The position numbers and the translations under genes are program-made. From positions 40,134,420 to 40,198,419 of the forward strand of contig CM073321.1 in assembly GCA_037043015.1 (NCBI GenBank): a stretch of DNA of 64,000 nucleotides. The letters run 5' to 3'. The DNA is from Bryum argenteum (taxonomy: Eukaryota; Streptophyta; Bryopsida; Bryales; Bryaceae). The notes below the pieces were generated by a model, which ran no database searches, was not told the DNA's origin, and worked only from the letters and a program-made list of their open reading frames with translations. How positions within the stretch are numbered: position 1 is the stretch's first letter; each line of letters starts with the position of its first letter. Positions 23,264 to 34,139 of this stretch are shown piece by piece.

Positions 23264-24550
23264 TGTCGCGCACCTCTCCTTGAGGAGTGCCCGCAACACC
23301 AAGGGCCCAAGGGGGACACCGGAGTGACGCCCGGGCCTTGGAGTGCCAAGGTGAAGGGAACCTAAGTGGGCCTAGTGTGGGAGAGGACCCCGGGCGTTGG
23401 AGACGCCTCTCACCCACGGAGACTAGGAGCCACAAGGGAATGGACATGAGATTATGGAAGCTCATGTTGCCACGATTCCGGGATGCTAAGGAGCACCTCA
23501 TTTGGAGGTGTGAGCTAAAAGTTATGGAAGATTGTGGGACTAAAGGGAGTGCTGTCCAGGGACAGTGCTGGACTGGGAAGCTGGCCCGGGACTCCCGAAT
23601 CTTCAGAGGGGCATAACTCCCTCAATACTTGTCGGAATGAGGCAAGTAAGGTGTCTATCGGCATCTACTTGACGAGTAGATGTCGATAGAGTGGTCGCTC
23701 GTCGCGTTTGGATGCGGGACGAGGTAGATACGAGCCCTGGAAGGTTCGGGAAGTCTCCGGGGCCTTCCAGCGGCTAAGGCATTGGGAGATTGGGTGGTCT
23801 TCCAAAACTAAGAGGTGTGAGGGTCCAGCCCTTCACCTAGGACCAGGGGCTGCCGAATCCCACAGAGTATACTATGGGGAGGGCTGGTCTCCCTCCCCAC
23901 TCCCATGGTGCCTTGGTGGTGACCAAGGTGGGAGTCCCGAGTGGTGTGGCTAGTGTTGGGGCCTCACCATGGGGACTCCCAAGCCAAGGTGAGTCCCAAT
24001 GGGTGGAGCTAGTGTTGGGGCTCCACCATGGGGACTCAAAGTGCAAAATGAGGCACGGTGGGTGGAGCTAGTGTTGGGGCTTCACCACGGTGGCTCATAA
24101 GGACAAGGTGAGTCCCGGTGGGGGAGCTAGTGTTGGGGCTTCACCACGGGGACTCATATAGGCAAAATGAGGACCATGAGTGCTACCGATGTGGGGTGGT
24201 GTCTCACCGCCGGCGTTGTGATTACTTGGTGGCCTTGGGGTCACCATGGTGGTCATGGGCGGTGGTGAGGAGACACCACCAAGTGCGGTTAGGCCGCGTG
24301 GTATGGGAGTGCCACCAAGTTGGGCCTTGGACATAAGTGGAAGTCCGCACCTAACCATTGGCTACCTACGAAGGGGTTGAGTCCCGGTTGCATGAGTAGG
24401 AGGGATTGATAACCAAGCGGTGAGCTTGGTGGTTGGTATGGAGAGCTAACTTTGTGCATGTGGGGGATGTGCAGAGTTAGCGCTCGTGACACTTGCTAGA
24501 GTTGGGAAAAAGTTGGTGTAAGCCAAGGTGAGCTAGCAAGGGTTGCGACA
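23264..24550 (+). repeat. B2 3' LTR
   Basis: 1287 bp, near-identical to the 5' LTR; differences are mostly in G or C run length. 60-bp repeat block at about 23946-24170. Confidence 0.92.
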
Positions 24551-24555
24551 GACAT

Positions 24556-27057
24556 GGCCCAAGAACTCCATCTCAAGTTGTGCAAACTCACTCTTTTCCC
24601 CATTAGCATAAAGCTTGTTGTCTCTAAGCTTCATGAGTACTGCCTCAAGGTGCCTTGCATGTTCCTCGGCCGTCTTGGAAAACACCAAGATGTCATCGAT
24701 GTAGACAATCACAAAGTCATCCATTTCCTCTCGAAAGATGGTGTTCATAAGGGTTGTGAATGTTGAGGGTGCATTGCACAACCCAAAGGGCATCACAAGG
24801 AACTCATAAGACCCATACCTTGTGCGGCACGCGGTCTTTTCCACATCCGCATCTGCAATGCGGATTTGGTAGTAACCCGACTTCAAGTCTATGCGACTAA
24901 AGTACTTAGCTCCCGCCAATCTATCAAAGAGATCATCAATTCGAGGCAAAGGGTAGTTGTTCTTGATGGTCACCTTATTCAAGGCCCTATAATCAATGCA
25001 CATCCTAAGCTTGCCATCCTTCTTGTCCACAAAGAGGACCGGTGCACCATATGGTGACTTGCTTGGTCCCACATAACCCCTTTCCAACAAGTCGTTTAGT
25101 TGCTTCTTTAGCTCCATCAACTCTTTTTGGTTTAACCGATAAGGTGCCTTAGAAAGTGGCTCAGCTCCAGGTAGCACCTCGATCTTGTGATCCACTTCTC
25201 TTCTTGGGGGTAGCTCTTTGGGTAACTCATTGGTAAGCACATCCTTGTACTTGGCCAACACCTCTTGAATTTCTTTGGGAAGTGGTTGTTGCACCCCCTT
25301 CCCCTCATGCCCAAGTTGCTCTTCACGAGCCATCACCACAAATTGATGTTCCAACATTTGGTCTAAAGAGACCAAGTTTAATTTGCCCCCCGCTATTGAA
25401 GGGCCACGAGTTAACTTCAACACTAACTCCTTGCCATCACGGCGCACCACTAACCGTGTTGGCTTGCGCCTCACATCCACTGTGTGCGCCTCAAAGAAGG
25501 TATCCCCTAAGATGAGGTCTACCTCATCCATCTCACATAATGTGAAATTCTCAACAAACTCCAATGTCTCACACTTCAAGGTCACTTGCAACGCCACTTC
25601 CTCCGTCTTGTGCGGTTCGCCCTTTGCAAAACGCACATTGATGGGCTTGCTTGCCTTTTGCAGTGGCAAGCCCAACTCCCTTGCTAGTTTGGGACTCATG
25701 AAGGAGTGCGTTGCCCCGTATCAACCAAACATGAGACATCTTTGTCCTTCACTTGGGCCTCAAGAAACAAGAGGCCCGGCCTTGGCTTGAGGCTACTTGC
25801 CTTGGCCACAAAACCTCCTTCTAGTATGCGGTCTTCAACACAAGCAAGACTTGCAATGGTACTTAGCTTCTTGTCGGGGCACTCCGCAATGAAGTGGCCA
25901 ATCTTGCCACAACCATGGCACCTCTTGGCCTTGGTGTCATCACCTTTGTCTCCCCCTTTCGATGGCTTTCCCCCTTGGTGTTCCTTTTTGTTAGAGGCTC
26001 CACCATCCACTTGTCCCTTGTGTTTGTTGCCAAAGCCAAACTTCTTGCGCTCTTTGCCTCGAGCCGCATTCCTATTTGATCCACTTTGTTGAGAGGGGCC
26101 ACTTGACTTCCTCTCGGGTCCATCAGCCTCAATCCTTTCAACAATCTTGATGATGCCCGCCACATCCTCGGGAAGTTTTGGGAACTTGAACAAGGCATCC
26201 ACCACCCACTTTTGAAGCCCACCCAAAAAGATGCACTTCTTAGAGAACTCATCCATCTTGGGTGTGGCATTCATTTGAGCATTGAAGTCACGCACATAGG
26301 CCTTGAGAGACCGGTGTGCCTCATTTGCACCAAGTTCATGCCTTCCTCAACTCCCGATACTCGGTGTGAAGCGTTCACTCAACAAGTCTTTGAAGCCACC
26401 CCAAGTCAAGTTTGCCACCAACTCCGGCTCTTGCTCCTTTTTGCTTGTCCACCATTGAAGAGCATGATCCTTGAGAAATGTCACCGCAATGGAAACCTTG
26501 TCCTCCTCATCCGGCTTTTGGACATCATAGTAGTTATCCATCTCAAGAAGGAATTCCTTCACCTTCCTTGCCTTACCAAGTCCCAAGAAGGTGCTTGGCA
26601 TGTTTACCTTAGCCAACTTTTTGGTGGAAGATGAAGGTCGGGACCCTTGCATCATGAGGTGTTCAATCAACCTCTCTTGGCGATCCCTTTCTTCCTTCCC
26701 ACGCTTGAGCTCTTGATTCACGGAGTCCATGAACTCAAGCATTCTCATTTGGAAAGCCAATTGAGGATCTTGTTTTTCCACCCCTTGGGAAGACTCTAGG
26801 CGTCTCGACCTAGAGCGCTCCTCTTCACCCAAGGGCTCCTCTTGAAGTGACAATTCCATTTGCTCATTGCCCTCACTAGTGGCGACTTGCTCATTGAGTC
26901 ATGAGAATGAGCCTCACTTGTAGGATCGGGTCTTTGTTCCCCCTCGTGCGTGGCCGCTTGGAAGCTCCGGGCTCATCACCCTCAATGGTCTTCTTCTTGC
27001 CCATTGCTCCCTCACAACTTTGCACTTGGGTACTAAAAGCCCGCTCACGATACCAAG
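24556..27057 (-). pseudogene. B1 gag, protease and RT front part
   Basis: Right half of B1, mirror of B2 17792-20305. Minus-strand pieces: gag core (26347-26859), gag C-terminus with CCHC knuckle (25696-26295) and a 388-codon frame holding protease end, linker and RT with YIDDILVFS (24533-25699; its last codons read into the B2 LTR). A few breaks. Confidence 0.85.
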
Positions 27058-28349
27058 TGTCGCAACCCTTGCTAGCTCACCTTGGCTTACACCAACTTTT
27101 TCCCAACTCTAGCAAGTGTCACGAGCGCTAACTCGCACATCCCCCACATGCACAAAGTTAGCTCTCCATACCAACCACCGAGCTCACCGCTTGGTTATCA
27201 ATCCCTCTTACTCATGCAACGGGACTCAACCCCTTCGTAGGTAGCCAATGGTTAGGTGCGGACTTCCACTTATGTCCAAGGCCCAACTTGGTGGCACTCC
27301 CATACCACGCGGCCTAACCGCACTTGGTGGTGTCTCCTCACCACCGCCCATAACCACCATGGTGACCCCAAGGCCACCAAGTAATCACAACGCCGGCGGT
27401 GAGACACCACCCCACATCGGTAGCACTCATGGTCCTCAATTTGCCTATATGAGTCCCCGTGGTGAAGCCCCAACACTAGCTCCCCCCCACCGGGACTCAC
27501 CTTGTCCTTATGAGCCACCGTGGTGAAGCCCCAACACTAGCTCCACCCACCGTGCCTCATTTTGCACTTTGAGTCCCCATGGTGGAGCCCCAACACTAGC
27601 TCCACCCATTGGGACTCACCTTGGCTTGGGAGTCCCCATGGTGAGGCCCCAACACTAGCCACACCACTGGGACTCCCACCTTGGTCACCACCAAGGCACC
27701 ATGGGAGTGGGGAGGAGACCAGCCCTCCCCATAGTATACTCTGTGGGATTCGGCAGCCCCTGGTCCTAGGTGAAGGGCTGGACCCTCACACCTCTAAAGT
27801 TTGGAAGACCACCCAATCTCCCAATGCCTTAGCCGCTGGAAGGCCCGGGAGACTTCCCGAACCTTCCAGGGCTCGTATCTACCTTGTCCCGCATCCAAAC
27901 GCGACGAGCGACCACTCTATCGACATCTACTCGTCAAGTAGATGCCGATAGACACCTTACATGCCTCATTCCGACAAGTATTGAGGGAGTTATGCCCCTC
28001 TGAAGATTCGGGAGTCCCGGGCCAGCTTCCCAGTCCAGCACTGTCCCTGGACAGCACTCCCTTTAGTCCCACAATCTTCCAACTCCCATAACTTTTAGCT
28101 CACACCTCCAAATGAGGTGCTCCTTAGCATCCCGGAATCGTGGCAACATGAGCTTCCATAATCTCATGTCCATTCCCTCGTGGCTCCTAGTCTCCGTGGG
28201 TGAGAGGCGTCTCCAACGCCCGGGGTCCTCTCCCACACTAGGCCCACTTAGGTTCCCTTCACCTTGGCACTCCAAGGCCCGGGCGTCACTCCGGTGTCCC
28301 CCTTGGGCCCTTGGTGTTGCGGGCACTCCTCAAGGAGAGGTGCGTGACA
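27058..28349 (-). repeat. B1 5' LTR
   Basis: TGTCGCAACCC...GTGCGTGACA; nearly identical to the other three B LTRs. 60-bp repeat block near 27456-27680 and stem-loop near 27915-27955. Its right edge abuts E-family sequence. Confidence 0.9.
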
Positions 28350-28464
28350 GCGTTTGCACTTCACAGGATCTCCGTGGAACGAATACTCGGGTTCTTGTTT
28401 AGGAAACCTCTTTTACCGTGAAAAAGGGTTATCCGGGCACGAATCGGGAAAGCACGTTACGACA
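28350..28464 (+). repeat. E-family LTR tail in the D 3' LTR
   Basis: Identical to the last 115 bp of E1 (48154-48268), at the same place in the D LTR (next bases GGTTC). Cut on the left by B1. It shows that the D 3' LTR also carries an E copy. Confidence 0.85.
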
Positions 28465-29431
28465 GGTTCTCCCAATCGGCCGTAACTTCCCCTTCATCCA
28501 CCGGCCTCGAAGGCTGTCCTCCCTCAGTCTGAGTTCCGGCCTCGGTCGGGTTCGTGGGAGGGGACGGGGACGGAAGGATGATTACCTCTGGACGCGTCCG
28601 CGGTGGGGTTGCCTCCGGAGCCGGCTCCTCTGGTGCGTCGGGTGGAACGTCTCCTTCGTCTGATCCGACCTCGTCCTCCTCCTCTTCCGAGTACACGGCC
28701 TTGCTATCCGTACTCTCCTCCGACTCGAACACGCCGTTGTTTTGCGACGACAGCGCGATCTCATAGTTCGACTCCTCCTCCTCCGTCAACACCTCCTCCT
28801 TCTTGTACAGGTGGTAAAGAAAAGGAGTAATAGGGCTAGGACGGGTTTTACCTACGTTCTCCGCAAGCCGGGCGACCAAGTCGCGGATGATCATCCCCCA
28901 GTCCGTCTCCCGTTCGCCGCGCAAGGAGCCCAGGACGGTGTTGGCCAGCCGTACGGTGATCCGGTGCGGCTTCTCTCCGTGAATAATCGGCGCCAAGAAC
29001 TTGATGACGGCGCGCTCCCTCGGATTCCTGCAATCCTCGATCGAGTAGCCATTGTTCTTGTGCGGATCCCCGTGGAACGCCTTCTTCGCCCACTTGTGTT
29101 TCCGGCCGCACAACCCTACTCCGTTGTTTACGGTCAGGCCGTAAACAGCTCTCCAGTGCTCGGCCGTCCAGGAAGCCGGCTTCCCTCTAACCGTCCCCTC
29201 GAACTGGTTTGGCGCGCCGACCTTGATCTCGCGCACCATCTCCGCGTCGCGCAAACCCCAGGGCGTATCCAGCAGGCCGGCTAACCCCATCCTCTCGAGG
29301 TCTTCCGTCAAGGACTTCTTCTCATTCTCCTCGATCGGAATACACGGCGACACGAGCTTGATGGAAATCTTGACTCCTCTTGCTCCGAGCGGAAGTAGAC
29401 GCCGTTCCTGCCATCGGAAAGAAGTGCGCAA
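28457..29431 (-). CDS. LTR-borne open frame, 324 codons, unknown function
   Basis: Sense-strand frame inside the D 3' LTR, starting about 150 bp after the TATA box. The middle part (about residues 90-210) is globular, with motifs such as RAVIKFLAPIIHGEKPHRIT, RDLVARLAENVG and SPITPFLYHLYKKEEV. This style resembles accessory proteins of some plant Ty3 elements, sometimes labelled putative plant transposon protein; that match is from memory. The C-terminal third is acidic, then proline-rich. Its last two codons and stop lie in the E tail, so the native end is altered by E. The copy at 48274-49221 is less open. No capsid, protease or polymerase motif seen. Confidence 0.6.
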   Translation of the reverse strand: MRTSFRWQERRLLPLGARGVKISIKLVSPCIPIEENEKKSLTEDLERMGLAGLLDTPWGLRDAEMVREIKVGAPNQFEGTVRGKPASWTAEHWRAVYGLTVNNGVGLCGRKHKWAKKAFHGDPHKNNGYSIEDCRNPRERAVIKFLAPIIHGEKPHRITVRLANTVLGSLRGERETDWGMIIRDLVARLAENVGKTRPSPITPFLYHLYKKEEVLTEEEESNYEIALSSQNNGVFESEESTDSKAVYSEEEEDEVGSDEGDVPPDAPEEPAPEATPPRTRPEVIILPSPSPPTNPTEAGTQTEGGQPSRPVDEGEVTADWENLS

Positions 29432-29959
29432 GGAAATAGAGAGTCGCCGGGCTGAGATCGGCCAGTGGGCCGGATCGCAGCTAAGGACGGAAAGCAGGAA
29501 GACGGAGGGCAGGAGCGCAAGACGACAAGGGGCGCAGAAAACGAGGAGGCAGGTGACGACAAGGGCGGACGGGTTGCCTTATATCGAGGGGGCCGGAGTT
29601 AAGTCCGACCATCATGACATGGTCCGCCGCCATCATATTCTCCCCCGTACGGAGTCGCCTTCTAGATTTCTCGCCATTATTAAATTCTTCGCCACTCCGT
29701 CCTTCACCTACCATCATAACTCCTAATCCGTCCTCTTACAAAGACGCCCTAGCCGACGGGGGGGGGAGAAGAGTACGGATTGGCAAATCCGTCCTACTTA
29801 ACACAAACTAGAGTTTAACTAATTCCTTTATTTGTAAAAACGTAATTGCCTTATACTATACGGCTTAGCAAATGCATAGGTCGGATTCTAGACACTATAC
29901 TTATTCTTAATGCGCATTAGAACATAATGGCCAAAAATCGAAAAAACGGGGTCCGACAT
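28465..29959 (-). repeat. D 3' LTR, first part
   Basis: On the minus strand it begins TGTCGGACCCC next to the purine tract. It is nearly identical to 48269-49759, apart from small clusters of differences near 28510-28560 and 29730-29770. It carries the TATA box and a 324-codon frame. The remainder of this LTR beyond E is not in the window. Confidence 0.85.
29576..29586 (-). promoter_or_regulatory. D LTR TATA box
   Basis: CGATATAAGGC on the minus strand, about 375 bp from the LTR start. It is repeated at 49383-49393 in the 5' LTR. The LTR open frame lies downstream of it, that is, in the transcribed part of the LTR. Confidence 0.55.
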
Positions 29960-29971
29960 TACCCCCTTTTC
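29960..29971 (-). promoter_or_regulatory. D polypurine tract
   Basis: AAAAGGGGGTAA on the minus strand, touching the LTR start TGTCGG. Normal position for the plus-strand primer of an LTR element. Confidence 0.8.
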
Positions 29972-29996
29972 AATTGTGAAGCGTCCTCGCGAACAC

Positions 29997-32900
29997 TTAG
30001 CCGTATTCCGAACTTTCGTCCGAAAAACTTTCTGGGTTGTATTTCTTGACCCTCGATCCGTTCACCCGTGTATCCAGCTGGTTTCCGGCCAGGTCGGCTA
30101 ACTGCAACGAGCCGTTTGCGTAGACGTCCTGCACTCGATAAGGACCCATCCACCTTGTGTGAAGTTTGCCCGGAAATTCTTTATGGCGGTTGTCATACAA
30201 CAGTACGAGTCCTCCCGGTCGGATATTGTGGTCGTTTGGAATCCGGCCGTCATGATCCGACTTGCGCTTCGTCTGTACTGCGTACGTTTGCTCTAATGCT
30301 TCTCTTCTGGCCTCTTCCAGATCCTCAATTGCCAGGAGTCTTGTTTCCGGATTCTCAACTTGGAGGCCGGATCGGGTTGCAAGCACCCTGTACGTCTCCA
30401 CCTCCATTTCTATGCCATGCAACACTTCTTGTCCAAACACGAGAAAATAGGGCGACTTACCAGTCGTCTTTTTCTCGATCGTGTTGTATGCGTGGACGGC
30501 CGAAGGGAGCTTCTGGTCCCAATCCGTCTTGTGAGCGGAAACCATCTTGTTCAACATCTTGCCGACAATGCCGTTTGCACGCTCCGTGAGGCCGTTTGCT
30601 CGTGGGTTGTACGGAGTTGTTTTGCGATGCTTGATGTAGTACTTCTCCGTTATGTTTTTGATGACATCGTTGAGGAAGTGAAGTCCACGATCACTCACCA
30701 CCTCCAGCGGTGCTCCAAAACGCATCATGATGTTTTCAAAGAGAAACTGTGCGGCCGTCCTGGCGTCATTCCGTCCTGTTGCTTTTGCCTCCACCCATTT
30801 GGTTGCGTAGTCCGTGGCCAGAATGATATACCTCCGTTGCCGAACGGTGACCGGACTAATGGGGCCGATGAAGTCAATGCCCCACTTCTCAAATGGCGCC
30901 AGCGGTATGATTGGTGTTAGCGGCCAGTGATTTTTGAATGAGGGTGCACCCGTACGCTGGCACTGGTCGCAGCAGGATACATACTTCTTTACATCCCGTA
31001 CTAATCTTGGCCACCAGTATCCGGCCTGGCGGATCCGGCCTATGGTTGATACTGCTGCTAAGTGTCCCCCGGACGGTCCTGAATGCAGCTCTCGAATCAC
31101 CTTCTTTCTGTCGTTGCTCTCGACGCAGCGCCTCAGCACTTCATCTGCACCCATTTTGAACAACACTCCATCTATCATGGTGAAAGGTGCCATTTGATGC
31201 ACGAACACGCTTTTCTCCTCTCTTGTCATTCCGTCCGGGTACTTCTGTTGCGTTAGGAATTCAATCGTTTGTTGGAAGTCGGACGGGTGCTCGTCCCGTA
31301 CGCTGTGTACATTTACCGATCCGTCCTCCAAGAACTCGTCTGGGAACTCTGCTCGGAGGTCGGAAACTGCTTCCTTGCCTCGCTGTCTGGAGAGGAAGTC
31401 GGCATTAACGTTGGCCTTGCCGGCTTTCACCTTGACCTTGTAGTCGAATTCCTGGAGGAGGAGAATCCACCTTGCAATCCGTCCTGACAAATCCGGCTTG
31501 TTGACCAAGTATTTCAACGAGTCATGGTCAGTATGGAAGATCACATGGTACCCAAGCAGGTAATGCCTGAATTTCTTGCAAGCATACACTAGGGCCAAAG
31601 CTTCACGCTCTGTAGTAGTATACTTACGCTCGGCCGGACTCATCTGCCGGCTTGCATAGTAGATCGGATACTCCTTCTTATCTTCTCCGGCCTGCCATAG
31701 AATCGCCCCAACACACCAGCCGGATGCATCAAGCGTGACATGGAATGGTTTGTTCCAGTCCGGAGTTGAGAGGACGGGTGCTGAAGTGAGCTTGAGCTTA
31801 AGTTTTTCGAAGGCGTCCTGCCGGACGTCCGTCCAGATGAACTCCGTCTCCTTCTTCAGCAGCTCTGTGAGAGGTGTTGCTAGTTGCGCGTAGCTATGTA
31901 TGAAGCGCCTGTAGTACCCCACACATCCCAAGAATCCACGTACTTCCTTTACGGTCGTAGGTGCCACTAGCGCGAGTATTGCTCTGACCTTGTCAATGTC
32001 CACTTGGATTCCGTCCTGGCTGACCACATGTCCAAGTAACAGGCCGGATAGCATTCCGAAGAAACACTTACCCGGATGTAGCTTCAGCCCTGTTTCTCTG
32101 CATCTCTGGAACGTCCTCCGTAGGTAGCTGAGGTGATCCGTCCTTGAGCTGAAGACGGCAAAGTCGTCTATGAACACCTCTAGAAAGTGTCGAAGAAAGT
32201 CTCTGAAGATGTCCATCATGAGGCGCTGAAACGTCCCTGGTGCATTGCATAACCCAAATGGCATGCGATTGAATGCAAACGTCCCCCACTCCGTCGTGAA
32301 CGTTGTTTTCAGCTGATCCTCCTTCCTGATTACGACCTGGTTGTACCCTGAAAATCCGTCTAGGAAGCTGTAGTATTCCCGTCCTGCTACATGATCCAAG
32401 ATGATGTCCGTGAACGCGATCGGGAAGTGGTCCTTCTTTGTTGCTGCGTTTAACTTCCGGAAGTCCTGGCACACCCGGATTTTAACCTTTCCGTCCGCCC
32501 CGACCTTCTTCGGCACCACTACAATTGGTGACACCCACTCCGAGTTGTCAACCGGATAAATGAATCCGGCCTCGAGGAGTTTGTCAATCTCGTCCTTCAC
32601 CATGAGTGAGTATTTCGGATTTAGCCGGTACTGCCTCTGCCTCACCGGAGTTGCTCCGTCCTCGAGATCTATTCGATGCTCTCCCAACCAGGCCGGAATT
32701 CCCCTGAGGTTGGATGGCGCCCAAGCGAACACGTCCTGGTACTCCCTCAGTGTTTCTATGTACGCAGTCCTTTCCTCTTCCGTCATTGACTTGCCCAAAA
32801 AGAAGAATTTCCCCTCCGTCACCTCCGTCTTCTCGTAATCATTCGGGTTTACAATGGATTTTACCTTATCCACTGCTGCCTCTTCTGGATCTGGAAGCAG

Positions 32901-34136
32901 GTCGGACCATTTCCGTCCTACTTTGCCAATGCTCAACCCAACTGGTGGTAGAAGGCCGTCCGAGATTTGCTGTCGAACCCATTTTGCAGTTAACTGCACG
33001 CTTGCTTCTCCCAGCGACCTATCCTCTGCTGGTTGATACACGGCCTCGGCCGTGTTGGCTTCTTCCTCATTTACGACCGGGTACGGAAACTTCAGGTCAT
33101 CCTCTGTCAGCCTGTCAATTGGGCTGACAAAATAGCTGGAAACTTCATCGTCTTCCTCATCCGGCCCTGACCAGTCCGTCGTGTACCCGTCCGAGCTAGC
33201 CGTCTCCCCCATCTTAGAGACTGTTTCCCAAGGAATCCTTACGGACGGCTTGCCGATGACGAACTCTCTTGCTCCCCAGTCAACCAGTGCTTTTGACAAA
33301 TACAACCACGGCCTTCCCAGCAGTATGGGGAACGGCTGCCCAATGCCGACCCTGATGATGACGAAGTTGAGCAAGTACGTGAACTTGCTGATCCGGACGG
33401 GTACGAGTGATAGCCGTCCTACTGGAATCACCCTCGTCTGATCGGCCATTCTGAGTACTTGTTTGGTCGGCTCGAAGTTTGTGAAGCCGAGTTCGTGTGC
33501 AGTGTCTTCCAGCATTATGTTGACACCGGACCCCCCGTCTACTGGAACTTTCTTTATCATGGAGCCCTCCACTTCAACTTCAATTTCTGGAGCCCCATGG
33601 TCTTCCGTCCCCGTGTAGTTTACGGTCGCCACGGCCGGAAGTTTGATCCTGCGTTGACGCTTCTTCGTCCAAGCGTCCTTGAGCAGCTTTTGATAATTAA
33701 TATTATCATGCAGCAATTGCCCAAATGTGACGTTCGCCATCTGATTCTTAATGTCCTGGACTATGTCGTATTCGTCCACCTTCAAACGAGGACTTATCAC
33801 GATGGGGACGTCATTGAACTTCACTGTTCGGCCGGCTGATTCCGTCCTCGGGATACCGTCCTGCTCCTCTAAAGCGGCTATGTCTCCTAACGAGTCCCTA
33901 ATTTCTGCACTAATATCTACGTCTAATGCACTTGCTTCCACCCCCTTTTCAAAGGTGGCCGTACTGTCAACTACTGGGACGGGTGGATTATCTGAATCCG
34001 TCCCAGGTGTACTGCTTCTACTGGATCTCCTCTTGCTTCTCCTATTTTTCCTACGGCTATGGCGTGACTCTTTCTGCGTGGAGCTGCGGGTGGCCACTCT
34101 GAATACGTCCTCTCCGTCCGCCTGCTCCACAGCCAA
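29997..34136 (-). CDS. pol: D pol polyprotein: protease-RT-RNase H-integrase
   Basis: A single frame of about 1379 codons that looks whole. Basic, serine-rich N-terminus (residues 1-60); retropepsin site VDGGSG near residue 200 and ILLGRPWL near 271; RT from about 510 with SFLDGFSGYNQ (593) and the catalytic FIDDF (655-659); RNase H with TLDASGW (801), TTEREALALVYACKKFRHYL and TDHDSLKYLV; integrase zinc region (H1018, H1025, C1056, C1059) and core with D1088 (WGIDFIGP), D1149 (VVSDRG) and E1185 (LTERANG). No chromodomain follows. Together with the TGGCGCC primer site this fits the plant non-chromodomain (Tat/Athila-side) Ty3 group. It adjoins gag on the same strand. Confidence 0.93.
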   Translation of the reverse strand: MAVEQADGEDVFRVATRSSTQKESRHSRRKNRRSKRRSSRSSTPGTDSDNPPVPVVDSTATFEKGVEASALDVDISAEIRDSLGDIAALEEQDGIPRTESAGRTVKFNDVPIVISPRLKVDEYDIVQDIKNQMANVTFGQLLHDNINYQKLLKDAWTKKRQRRIKLPAVATVNYTGTEDHGAPEIEVEVEGSMIKKVPVDGGSGVNIMLEDTAHELGFTNFEPTKQVLRMADQTRVIPVGRLSLVPVRISKFTYLLNFVIIRVGIGQPFPILLGRPWLYLSKALVDWGAREFVIGKPSVRIPWETVSKMGETASSDGYTTDWSGPDEEDDEVSSYFVSPIDRLTEDDLKFPYPVVNEEEANTAEAVYQPAEDRSLGEASVQLTAKWVRQQISDGLLPPVGLSIGKVGRKWSDLLPDPEEAAVDKVKSIVNPNDYEKTEVTEGKFFFLGKSMTEEERTAYIETLREYQDVFAWAPSNLRGIPAWLGEHRIDLEDGATPVRQRQYRLNPKYSLMVKDEIDKLLEAGFIYPVDNSEWVSPIVVVPKKVGADGKVKIRVCQDFRKLNAATKKDHFPIAFTDIILDHVAGREYYSFLDGFSGYNQVVIRKEDQLKTTFTTEWGTFAFNRMPFGLCNAPGTFQRLMMDIFRDFLRHFLEVFIDDFAVFSSRTDHLSYLRRTFQRCRETGLKLHPGKCFFGMLSGLLLGHVVSQDGIQVDIDKVRAILALVAPTTVKEVRGFLGCVGYYRRFIHSYAQLATPLTELLKKETEFIWTDVRQDAFEKLKLKLTSAPVLSTPDWNKPFHVTLDASGWCVGAILWQAGEDKKEYPIYYASRQMSPAERKYTTTEREALALVYACKKFRHYLLGYHVIFHTDHDSLKYLVNKPDLSGRIARWILLLQEFDYKVKVKAGKANVNADFLSRQRGKEAVSDLRAEFPDEFLEDGSVNVHSVRDEHPSDFQQTIEFLTQQKYPDGMTREEKSVFVHQMAPFTMIDGVLFKMGADEVLRRCVESNDRKKVIRELHSGPSGGHLAAVSTIGRIRQAGYWWPRLVRDVKKYVSCCDQCQRTGAPSFKNHWPLTPIIPLAPFEKWGIDFIGPISPVTVRQRRYIILATDYATKWVEAKATGRNDARTAAQFLFENIMMRFGAPLEVVSDRGLHFLNDVIKNITEKYYIKHRKTTPYNPRANGLTERANGIVGKMLNKMVSAHKTDWDQKLPSAVHAYNTIEKKTTGKSPYFLVFGQEVLHGIEMEVETYRVLATRSGLQVENPETRLLAIEDLEEARREALEQTYAVQTKRKSDHDGRIPNDHNIRPGGLVLLYDNRHKEFPGKLHTRWMGPYRVQDVYANGSLQLADLAGNQLDTRVNGSRVKKYNPESFSDESSEYG

Positions 34137-34139
34137 ACA

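Larger units (their letters stand above)
16506..24550 (+). mobile_element. B2: Ty3/gypsy chromovirus inserted in B1
   Basis: Complete layout: 5' LTR 16506-17791, primer site, gag with CCHC knuckle, protease, RT, RNase H, integrase, chromodomain, purine tract, 3' LTR 23264-24550. Flanking 5-mers are CACAT and GACAT, one base different, so it inserted into the RT part of B1 in opposite orientation. LTRs are nearly identical, so the insertion is recent. Coding part is broken in about four places. Same family as B1. Confidence 0.92.
12249..28349 (-). mobile_element. B1: Ty3/gypsy chromovirus carrying B2 inside it
   Basis: Minus-strand element with both LTRs (12249-13537 and 27058-28349, nearly identical) and gag, protease, RT, RNase H, integrase and chromodomain. 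It is split by B2 at about 16505/24556. Net length is about 8 kb. The flanks do not match: ACCCA (C1) on the left, GCGTT (E tail within the D LTR) on the right. It is therefore not a simple insertion, or the locus was later rearranged or mis-joined. Near-identical LTRs point to a recent copy. Broken, several breaks besides the B2 insertion. Confidence 0.88.
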
